Part shown: in pieces, positions 16,366 through 23,595 of the stretch | Layout of the letters: each line of letters begins with the position of its first letter | Numbering within the stretch: position 1 is the first letter of the stretch | Assembly: GCA_025782395.1 (NCBI GenBank) | Contig: JALGZD010000176.1 | Span: forward strand, 1 to 64,000 | Source: a bacterium | Lineage (GTDB): Bacteria; Joyebacterota; Joyebacteria; Joyebacterales; Joyebacteraceae | DNA length: 64,000 nucleotides | Reading direction: 5' to 3' | The notes under the pieces: model-generated | What the model was told of the DNA's origin: nothing | What the model saw: the letters and a program-made list of their open reading frames with translations, nothing else | The model's database searches: none | Translations under genes and position numbers: made by a program

Positions 16366-19262
16366 AACCGGGGAGCCCGCTCTCAATGATTCTGCTCGCG
16401 GTCCCACTGGTACTCCTCGCCACCTCGGCAGGGGCCGCCGATGGCTCCGCCACTCCTGAGAACATGCACGAGGCCATGGACGACGCCCTCAGGGCCATCG
16501 CGATGACACGCTCCGATCTCAGCTTCCGGACGGACTATGCCGACAGTCCCGACTCGTTCCGGCTGGCGATCTCCGATCACCTGCTCGCCGCCCCGCTGGA
16601 CACGGACAGCTACGTGAGCGGGCTGGCTGACGAAGTTGCTGCAGTTCGGGTCTTGACGCCACTGGTGGTGCTGGCCGCACGCGAGCTCGATCTCGGAGTC
16701 GATACGGGCACTTGCGGCCCTGCGGACCCGGACGCCACGACCGTCGTTGGAGAGCTCTTGAAAGGCATAGCAAAGGCGGAGACAGAGCTCGAGAGAGCCT
16801 TCGAGCGACTAACCCCCGACGAGATCGAGTTCATCATGAGTCATGCGCCCGTGCTTCTCGAGGAGGAGGAGTTCGATGCTGACAAGCCCATAGAGATGCG
16901 TGAGAAGGAAAAGCTCGACAAGGAAATCCTCGGCGATAAGCTGCTTGAGATCGCGGGGAATATCGACTACTCGCGCATCGCCCGCGCCGGGGCGATTCTT
17001 GCTTCAGCGACGGACGCTTCTCTCGCGATCATCGAAGCGAGCCGACCCGGGGACGTGAGCATGATTCTCCCTCCGGATGGTAACGGGAGCAACGGGCGTT
17101 CCGGCTTTCCCATGGAGGACGGGCGCTCCGACTTTCCCGCGGAGTGCGTGGCATCGGGAGACGTGCTCAAGATCATCGAGACAGAAGCCGGACTCGTCGT
17201 CATAGGTGGCCCCGGTGCGACCACCTATCATCAGACGTGTGCCATCATCATCGATCTCGGAGGGAACGACACGTACGAACAGCCGGCCTCGGGCCTATGG
17301 CGTGTCCATCCCTTCTCTATAGTAATAGACGTCGCGGGCGACGATGTGTACTCGGGTGGCAACCATGCCCTGGGTGCTGGATTCGGGGGCGTGGGTGTGC
17401 TCGTAGACATCGAGGGTAATGACAGCTACGATTCCGGAAGCTTCTCAATCGGTTCCGGCCTCTTCGGCGTCGGAATCCTTCTGGACAGAAGCGGAAACGA
17501 CCGCTACTCGGGTGACACCTGCGTACAGGGCTCCGGCGCCTTCGGGATCGGTTTACACGCGGATGAATCGGGAAACGACTCGTACCACGCCGCTCTCTTT
17601 TCCCAAGCGTTCGGCTTCGTGAAAGGCTTTGGACTACTGAATGATTCTCTTGGGAACGATCTCTACTTCGCCGGAGGCAAGTACACCGATGAGATCCGCT
17701 ACTTTGATCACTTCCTCAGCCTCTCTCAGGGGTTCGGCTTCGGCTGGCGGCCTGACGCCTCCGGCGGCATCGGACTCCTGGTCGATTCTGCCGGAAATGA
17801 TGTCTATGTTTCCGACATTTTCGGACAGGGCTCGAGCTATTGGTTCTCGATCGGTGGGCTCGTCGACTTCGAAGGAAACGACCAGTACATCTCGTACCAG
17901 TACGCACAGGGCGCCGCGACGCACATCACGGCAGCGGCTCTCGTCGACTGCGCCGGTGATGACAACTACGTGTCCAAAGGCGTCTCCCAGGGATGTGGCC
18001 ACGATCTCGCGGTCGGCATCCTCCACGACCTGGCCGGAGACGACAACTACACGTGCCACGACCTGTCGCAGGCGGCCGGCAACGCGAACGGGATCGGGAT
18101 CCTGCTCGATGACGGCGGTGACGATACCTACTCGGTCAGGAGCTCCGACAATACACACGGCTACGGCAACCTCAGGCGGGACTACGCAAGCGTTGGGGTT
18201 CTGATAGACGGCGGGGGGGTGGATTCGTACGGCGGCAGGGGCGGTGACAATGCCTGGTGGACGTACAGCGACCGCGGGGTCGGCATCGACACAGAGATCT
18301 CTATTGCTCCACCGGAAGCCGAATCGGCCGGGGACGATAACACAGTTCAAGCCACCGAGATCGACACGCTTGCGCTTGCGGTGCTCTCCCCGGAAGAGCT
18401 CTTCGACCGCGCATCATCGTCGGCGCTTCAGTTCGCGGAGATGATCCAACCGTCACGCCGCCTCCTCATCAGGAACTACGAGGAATCTCTTCCCTATCTC
18501 GTCACGGAACTCGATACCGATGGTCCGAGAGAGCGCCACGCACTTGAGGATATCATCGTCGGAATAGGAGCGCCGGCCGTCGAATCACTCATCGAGGCAA
18601 TAGCCGTCGAACTCGAGCGTATCGACACGACCCGCGGCGTGAGGCTCGCCGCCGGCATCCTCGGACGCCTGAGAGACCCGAGGGCCCTGGATGTCCTCAC
18701 ACGAGCTTCAGATCATGATGACTGGAAGGTCCGCTCCTCCACCGCAGGTGCCATCGGGAGAATCGCAGCACGCGACGGAGTCAACACTCTGGTCCTGTTG
18801 CTCAACGATGAGAACGAAATGGTGCGGAAGAGCGCCGCCGTGGCGCTGAGAAGAACCGCGGCGGAAAGTGAATCGGAAAGTTCCCTTGATGATGCGACCG
18901 TCGCCGCGCTTGTTCGCGCGTTACAGGATACCCACTACCCGGTGAGGCAAAGCGCCGGTGCTGCGCTGGCCGAAATCGGATCTCCGGCAATAGAAAGGCT
19001 CACACGTCTCGTGGTCGAGGGAGTCTCTACCTCAAGGCTTGCCGCGATAGAAACGTTGGGGCTCATTGGATCAGAATCGTCACTCGAGACGATGCTTGGC
19101 CTTCTGGAAGACGGCGACTGGGCCGTGCGTGCTTGCGCAACTGAGGCCATAGGGAAAATCGGTCCTGACGGAAGGGCGCGGAAGGAGATGGCAAAGCTTC
19201 TGGGTGATGAGAAGCACCCGCTCGTGAGGGCCAGAGCCAGCGAGGCGATAGCACCGATGTAG
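16362..19262 (+). CDS. Secreted G-[ND]-D-x-Y repeat protein with C-terminal HEAT repeats
   Basis: 966-aa exported protein of unrecognised function. Residues 1-26 are a signal peptide (ILLAVPLVLLATSAGAAD). Residues about 27-295 are mostly helical. About 296-630 hold roughly twelve repeats of 25-40 aa, each centred on G-[ND]-D-x-Y (for example GGNDTYEQ, AGDDVYSG, EGNDSYDS, SGNDRYSG, AGNDVYVS, AGDDNYVS) preceded by a short V-L-x-D strand and often by a G-x-G-x-G segment, which suggests a beta-solenoid that may bind metal. About 720-966 are HEAT repeats (DWKVRSSTAGAIGRIA, HYPVRQSAGAALAEIG, DWAVRACATEAIGKIG). The start overlaps the molybdenum hydroxylase stop (ATGA), so the two are co-translated. 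Similar GND-Y repeats occur in secreted proteins of other environmental bacteria, without a known role. Confidence 0.85.
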   Translation: MKPGSPLSMILLAVPLVLLATSAGAADGSATPENMHEAMDDALRAIAMTRSDLSFRTDYADSPDSFRLAISDHLLAAPLDTDSYVSGLADEVAAVRVLTPLVVLAARELDLGVDTGTCGPADPDATTVVGELLKGIAKAETELERAFERLTPDEIEFIMSHAPVLLEEEEFDADKPIEMREKEKLDKEILGDKLLEIAGNIDYSRIARAGAILASATDASLAIIEASRPGDVSMILPPDGNGSNGRSGFPMEDGRSDFPAECVASGDVLKIIETEAGLVVIGGPGATTYHQTCAIIIDLGGNDTYEQPASGLWRVHPFSIVIDVAGDDVYSGGNHALGAGFGGVGVLVDIEGNDSYDSGSFSIGSGLFGVGILLDRSGNDRYSGDTCVQGSGAFGIGLHADESGNDSYHAALFSQAFGFVKGFGLLNDSLGNDLYFAGGKYTDEIRYFDHFLSLSQGFGFGWRPDASGGIGLLVDSAGNDVYVSDIFGQGSSYWFSIGGLVDFEGNDQYISYQYAQGAATHITAAALVDCAGDDNYVSKGVSQGCGHDLAVGILHDLAGDDNYTCHDLSQAAGNANGIGILLDDGGDDTYSVRSSDNTHGYGNLRRDYASVGVLIDGGGVDSYGGRGGDNAWWTYSDRGVGIDTEISIAPPEAESAGDDNTVQATEIDTLALAVLSPEELFDRASSSALQFAEMIQPSRRLLIRNYEESLPYLVTELDTDGPRERHALEDIIVGIGAPAVESLIEAIAVELERIDTTRGVRLAAGILGRLRDPRALDVLTRASDHDDWKVRSSTAGAIGRIAARDGVNTLVLLLNDENEMVRKSAAVALRRTAAESESESSLDDATVAALVRALQDTHYPVRQSAGAALAEIGSPAIERLTRLVVEGVSTSRLAAIETLGLIGSESSLETMLGLLEDGDWAVRACATEAIGKIGPDGRARKEMAKLLGDEKHPLVRARASEAIAPM

Positions 19263-19291
19263 GCCGAGGCCGTCGCGCTGCCTCCGGCTAT

Positions 19292-19410
19292 CGGTCCTCG
19301 TGCTGCCGCCAGCTATCCATCCACGTCCTGCTCCCAGCTACCGGTCCTCACGCTGCCGCCAGCTATCCATCCACGTCCTGCTCCCAGCTACCAGTCCTCG
19401 TGCTGCCGCC
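19292..19410. repeat. 50-bp tandem repeat at the 3' end of the GT39 gene
   Basis: A 50-bp unit occurs at 19292-19341 and 19342-19391 with only two differences, followed by a 19-bp partial third copy (19392-19410). The partial copy is the last coding segment and stop codon of the leftward glycosyltransferase gene, so the tandem array looks like duplication of that gene's end into the intergenic space. Confidence 0.8.
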
Positions 19411-21526
19411 TCTCAAGCTCCCGAACCTGCTCTATGTTTGCGATGATGTTCCGGTCCCCCGGAGCCAAGCGGAGTGCGATCCCGAGTTCCAGAAGAGCTT
19501 CTCCGTACTGACCGGTCCTCGCGAGCAGAATCCCCAGGTTGTTCCTGGCCTCAGCGTATCCCGGGTCGATGAGAATGGCCCTATGGTAAGCGGCAATGGC
19601 CGGTCCGGCACGACCGCTCTCTTCCAGCACCACCGCAAGATCGTTCCAGGCCTCTTTGAAGTCCGGGTTCGCCTCGACGGCTAGACGCAGCTGTTCTTCG
19701 GCCTCTTTCCACTCACCGAGTGCGGTGAGAATGGCTCCGAGATTGTAGCGCGCCTCGCGCATCCACGGGTCGCGCTTCAGCGCCTCGCGGAACCATTTCG
19801 ATGCCTCAGGGAGATCGCCACGACGCCAGAAGAGCGTTCCGATGTTGTTCCGGACCGAGGCCAACCCCGGATCCAGCTCGGCCGCACGCGTGTAGGCCGC
19901 GAACGCTTCATCAACGTTCCCGAGCCGTTCAAGCGATATGCCCATGTTGTTGTAGGCCTTCGCGTACCCTGGTGATAGCTCCACGGCCCTGAGGTACTCA
20001 GCGACAGCATCGTCGTACTTGCCTGCCGACGCTTGTGCCAAGCCGAGTGTGTTGTGGGTCTGCGCCCGGTCCCCCACGTGTGTTCCATAGAAATCGACAT
20101 TGACAAAGACGGCCACGGCGGCTACTGCGAGAAGGCCCACGGCCAGAGGTCTCCACTGCCGGCTCCTCGCCCGGTCCCACAACCAGAGCGCGCCGGTCGA
20201 CGAGAAAATGATGATGACGGGGATAACTGGAAGCCTGTATCGCGCATTGATGAAGAAGAGAAGCACGCAGGCCATGTACGACACGAGGAAAAAGGCCAGA
20301 AGCGAAGCCTCCTTGCGACGACGCGCGACCCAGATTCCCACAAAGGCGAGAGGCGCGATGATGCCGAAATGGAGCCACGAGAGGGATCGGAAGATCGGAG
20401 ACATCCGACCAAAGAAATAGATGTCCTTGTTGTTCGCAAGTTCGAAGCTGTCCCAGAAGAGCACGAACTTCTTGAGATACAGCTGTGCTGCAGCACCCGG
20501 ATGGTCGCGCAGAAAGCGCCGCCCGAGACCGTACCAATAGCCCGACACGTCGCTCGGCTTCAGACGCGCCCCAGATTCTCTCTCGGCGACTCGCTCGCAG
20601 TCGGTGTACCGCCACGCCTCTCCCAGACCGGGAACGACCGCCGATATTCCGTCCGCTTGCTCGTTGTTCCCTATGTAGAAGTTGACGCCGCCCTGTGACG
20701 CGATGAGCACGAAGTCGTCGTCAAGTGCCGCGTTCCGCAACGTCACCGGGCTCACAATGAGCGCGACGCCGACCAGGAACAGCGCGAAGCGAGCAGCCGC
20801 GGTCAGAAGAGGCGTCGCGCCCCCCACGAGTGACAATCGTCCGTGAGTGTCTCCCGTCTCTCCCGGTCTCCCTCGTGACTCGAGGTCTCTCTTCCCCGCT
20901 CCCCTTGCCGCAAGCCAGATCCACACGAAGAGCAGCGGGATGAAGACGAGAACATTCGGGCGAGCAATCGCTGAGAACCCCATGACCACACCTGCGGTCA
21001 GCCACCGTCCCCACGTCGGGACGCGGTCCGCCCTGAGAACCGCAAGCAGCATGAGCACGTCCAGAAGGACGATGAGCGAAACAATGAGGAGCTCGTTGTC
21101 GAAGTAGATCAGAAACGGGTAGCAGCAGGCGACCAGACCGGCGACCAGACCGGCACGTTCACCGGCAACGCGGCGCCCGACCAGATAGGTGAGAACCGGC
21201 ACGAGTGATCCGTAGACCGCCTGAATGTGGCGCACGATCGTCAGACTTCCATCAGAGACTCTCAGCAATATGCCGAGGATGTACGGATAGAGCGGGGCAC
21301 TGAAGAAAGCATGTGATCCCAGCCAGTCCCCGGACGCGAGGGCGCGAGCCCACTCCACATGGTACAGTTCATCACGCATCGGCCAATGAGCAAGCGGGCT
21401 TGCCTGAAGGTGGCCCACATAGAAAGCGCGAAGAAGCCATGCGACAATGAAGAGAGCGAAAGCAGCGATGAAGGTTCTCCGCGTGCTCACCTCGTGATCT
21501 TGTTGTCCGCCGCCCACGCTGATCAT
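19388..21526 (-). CDS. GT39/ArnT-like polytopic glycosyltransferase with C-terminal TPRs
   Basis: 712-aa integral membrane protein. The N-terminal about 470 residues have many TM helices and a first loop with MRDELYHVEWARALASGDW, matching the acidic-residue loop of the PMT/ArnT GT-C superfamily (transfer from polyprenyl-phosphate sugars to protein or lipid on the periplasmic side). The C-terminal about 220 residues are five or six TPRs (AYNNMGISLERLGNVDEAF, RNNIGTLFWRRGDLPEA, EAWNDLAVVLEESGRAG). Start uncertain: ATG 21526 or GTG 21490 (VSTRRTFI, directly before the first TM); neither has a strong Shine-Dalgarno. GT-C plus TPR fusions are common in FCB and Planctomycetes-type genomes. Donor and acceptor are unknown. 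Confidence 0.85.
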   Translation of the reverse strand: MISVGGGQQDHEVSTRRTFIAAFALFIVAWLLRAFYVGHLQASPLAHWPMRDELYHVEWARALASGDWLGSHAFFSAPLYPYILGILLRVSDGSLTIVRHIQAVYGSLVPVLTYLVGRRVAGERAGLVAGLVACCYPFLIYFDNELLIVSLIVLLDVLMLLAVLRADRVPTWGRWLTAGVVMGFSAIARPNVLVFIPLLFVWIWLAARGAGKRDLESRGRPGETGDTHGRLSLVGGATPLLTAAARFALFLVGVALIVSPVTLRNAALDDDFVLIASQGGVNFYIGNNEQADGISAVVPGLGEAWRYTDCERVAERESGARLKPSDVSGYWYGLGRRFLRDHPGAAAQLYLKKFVLFWDSFELANNKDIYFFGRMSPIFRSLSWLHFGIIAPLAFVGIWVARRRKEASLLAFFLVSYMACVLLFFINARYRLPVIPVIIIFSSTGALWLWDRARSRQWRPLAVGLLAVAAVAVFVNVDFYGTHVGDRAQTHNTLGLAQASAGKYDDAVAEYLRAVELSPGYAKAYNNMGISLERLGNVDEAFAAYTRAAELDPGLASVRNNIGTLFWRRGDLPEASKWFREALKRDPWMREARYNLGAILTALGEWKEAEEQLRLAVEANPDFKEAWNDLAVVLEESGRAGPAIAAYHRAILIDPGYAEARNNLGILLARTGQYGEALLELGIALRLAPGDRNIIANIEQVRELERRQHEDW

Positions 21527-21535
21527 GTCCGCCAG

Positions 21536-21611
21536 CCGTTCGCTCTTCCTGCCATGCCGATCATGATTGCCGTCCGTTCTCTCTTCCTGCCACGCCGATC
21601 ATCGCCGCCCA
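21536..21611. repeat. Imperfect 38-bp tandem duplication in the intergenic region
   Basis: CCGTTCGCTCTTCCTGCC...GATCAT (from 21536) recurs as CCGTTCTCTCTTCCTGCC...GATCAT from 21574, a 38-bp period; a weaker echo (GCTGATCATGTCCGCC) covers the start codon of the glycosyltransferase. This is the only structure I see between the divergent genes apart from the promoter at 21855. Confidence 0.55.
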
Positions 21612-21854
21612 ATCTCCCTGCGTCCGGGGCGATTTGCCACCCCTTCCAACACTCAATTCATCGACCCTGAAGATCATGATTGTAGACGAGCGAGGCCTGC
21701 CACGTCCATCTCTCCGGCCGTTCCGGTGCACTCACGAAGCCGGGAAACAGACCGGGAGGCCTGCCGACTGATTATACCTCCCGACAGCCCACCATACCAT
21801 ACATTCACGTCCACCCAAGACAGCCCAGAATGTGTCATCGGTACTGAAAGACGG

Positions 21855-21883
21855 TTGACTTACGGAGCAGAATGTTGTAAGAT
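21855..21883 (+). promoter_or_regulatory. Strong sigma70-type promoter for the secreted-protein pair
   Basis: TTGACT (21855-21860), exactly 17 bp, then TAAGAT (21878-21883), in an AT-richer patch. Transcription should begin near 21890, giving a roughly 195-nt leader before the ATG at 22085. It is among the best promoter-like sequences in the window and faces the two small secreted-protein genes. Confidence 0.65.
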
Positions 21884-22084
21884 ATGCGCTAGGAGCTGTA
21901 GAAGCTTGTCTTGACGTGTTCGGGCAGAAGTATCGTGGCCGATCTCGATTCTGATGGTGATTCGTCGATGCCGTTGGTGATCTGAGATGAGGATTTATGC
22001 ACTGCGGTCCTCCGGTTTTTGAGCGGACGTCATAGAGCAGGCAAGCATCGTGACGGGCAACATGCTGGAAAGGAGCGTGTCCCT

Positions 22085-22741
22085 ATGAGGAAGATTATTT
22101 TTGCAGCTGTTGTATTGAGCCTTGTTCTCTTCACCGTCGCCCCTGCGGCCGCCGACGACTACACCTTCGGCGCCAGCGGGCTCGGCAGTCTGATGAAGAG
22201 TCCGGTTGTGTACAGCGGCACCTTCCTGTTTGGCGTCTCGGGTACCTGGGAGTTTCAGGTCGACGACTCTCTGTGGCCCGATCCGGCGGACAGCACTGCC
22301 AGGTTCGACTACATCTGGGACACGTTCTTTGCCGACAACTACGACGACACGCAGGGTGCCCAGTCGTGGTTCGGATACTTCAATGGCTCAACGCTGCCGA
22401 CCCCCCCGACGTTTGGTTTTGATCTCACGTCCCCGGCGGGACACATCGGCGGGGATATCTCGTTCGTCATCATGATGCGCGATTGGTACTCGGACGGGAT
22501 CCTCGATCAGAGCGAGAAGCACCGCAACAACCAGATATCGGGCACGTTTATTCTCAGCCCCGATCAGGGCACGGGTTTCTTCACCGACCACTGCGGCAAC
22601 GGCTCGATGAGCGCGGGCAATTTCAACTTTGTCAACCCGCCTCTCGATGATTCAATCATGTTTATGGGCCAGTTCTCGTCGGAGTGCGGTAGCCCCGTCG
22701 AGGATTCATCCTGGGGCGCCATCAAGGCTCTGTACAAGTAG
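22085..22741 (+). CDS. Small secreted protein, paralogue 1 (SWGAIKALY C-terminus)
   Basis: 218 aa from ATG 22085, which has AGGAG about 10 nt upstream. Residues 1-23 are a classical signal peptide (KIIFAAVVLSLVLFTVAPAAAD). The mature part is acidic and rich in aromatic residues. It shares with the next gene the blocks W..D....R..YIWDTF.A.NY, D.W.DG.LD..E, GTGF...CGNG and the C-terminus VEDSSWGAIKALYK. Two Cys near the end (HCGNG, ECGSP) also recur. I do not recognise a characterised family. The N-terminal signal, the lack of TM segments and the strong upstream promoter suggest an abundant periplasmic or extracellular protein. The second paralogue starts 68 nt downstream. Confidence 0.82.
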   Translation: MRKIIFAAVVLSLVLFTVAPAAADDYTFGASGLGSLMKSPVVYSGTFLFGVSGTWEFQVDDSLWPDPADSTARFDYIWDTFFADNYDDTQGAQSWFGYFNGSTLPTPPTFGFDLTSPAGHIGGDISFVIMMRDWYSDGILDQSEKHRNNQISGTFILSPDQGTGFFTDHCGNGSMSAGNFNFVNPPLDDSIMFMGQFSSECGSPVEDSSWGAIKALYK

Positions 22742-22809
22742 CGAATCAGGAGAACGGCATAGAAACCAACGGATGCCTCGCAAGGGGCAAAGCCAAAGGA
22801 GAGTGCATA

Positions 22810-23457
22810 ATGCGCGCATTGGTGATCGTTATCGCGGTTCTCGCGCTGGCGACGGTGGCATGTGCCCAAGAGACTTTCATCTGGTTCTTCGGCGAGGGCA
22901 ATGGTGATTTCATGGACAGTCCTCCGACGTTCACGGGCGCCATGGATCCGGGCGGAGACATTGTTGACGGTTCCTGGACGATCGTTATTCCCGATGACGG
23001 CTGGCCGACTGATCCGGTTCTTCGGTATCAGCACATCTGGGACACCTTCTACGCTCCCAACTACACAGCCGGCACCCCCGGGTACTGGAAGGGCTACTTC
23101 GACACGAGCCACGGTCTGCCGGAGATGAGTTCACTCGACATCATCGACGACACGAACGGCGGCACGATGACGGGCATATTGACGCTTGAGATTCAGGTCG
23201 AGGATACGGACAACGACGGCGAGCTCGACGAGGGTGAGTTCTGCGCCGGCAGTCTGTCCGGTCTCGTCATTATCATCCGTGAAGGCACGGGCTTCTACGA
23301 CGGTATGTGTGGGACAGGTAACTTCTTCGGCACATACACAAAGGCTTGCCCGACCACGTACGAGACGTGGAACTTCGGAATGTACCTCTGGCTCGACGAC
23401 TGCTCAACTCCTGTTGAGAACATCAGCTGGGGCGCCATTAAGGCTCTGTACCAGTAG
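22810..23457 (+). CDS. Small secreted protein, paralogue 2 (SWGAIKALY C-terminus)
   Basis: 215 aa with a clean signal peptide (MRALVIVIAVLALATVACA, cleavage before QE). It is a diverged tandem duplicate of the preceding gene: same length, same IWDTFYAPNY and GTGFYDGMCGTGN blocks, same VENISWGAIKALYQ ending. The middle contains an acidic stretch, VEDTDNDGELDEGE, resembling calcium-binding Dx[DN]xDG loops. AAAGGAGAG precedes the ATG. A strong hairpin closes the transcription unit 31 nt after the stop. Function unknown. Confidence 0.82.
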   Translation: MRALVIVIAVLALATVACAQETFIWFFGEGNGDFMDSPPTFTGAMDPGGDIVDGSWTIVIPDDGWPTDPVLRYQHIWDTFYAPNYTAGTPGYWKGYFDTSHGLPEMSSLDIIDDTNGGTMTGILTLEIQVEDTDNDGELDEGEFCAGSLSGLVIIIREGTGFYDGMCGTGNFFGTYTKACPTTYETWNFGMYLWLDDCSTPVENISWGAIKALYQ

Positions 23458-23488
23458 AAGTGCATGAGCTGCGCTTTGGGGGAGTGAA

Positions 23489-23535
23489 TTAAGCCCGCCG
23501 GTCCTTCACCGGTATGAAGGTGTCGGCGGGCTTAA
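23489..23535 (+). terminator. Large stem-loop after the secreted-protein pair
   Basis: Outer 12-bp perfect stem TTAAGCCCGCCG (23489-23500) with CGGCGGGCTTAA (23524-23535), and an inner 6-bp stem CCTTCA/TGAAGG around CCGGTA. The trailing T-tract is poor (CTTAACC), but the position just after the stop supports a bidirectional-looking terminator or an mRNA-stabilising structure. Confidence 0.7.
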
Positions 23536-23595
23536 CCAACTCTGATGGCGGACAACGGCCACACTGCATCCAAGCAGGAGGAGCGACAAGGCAGA

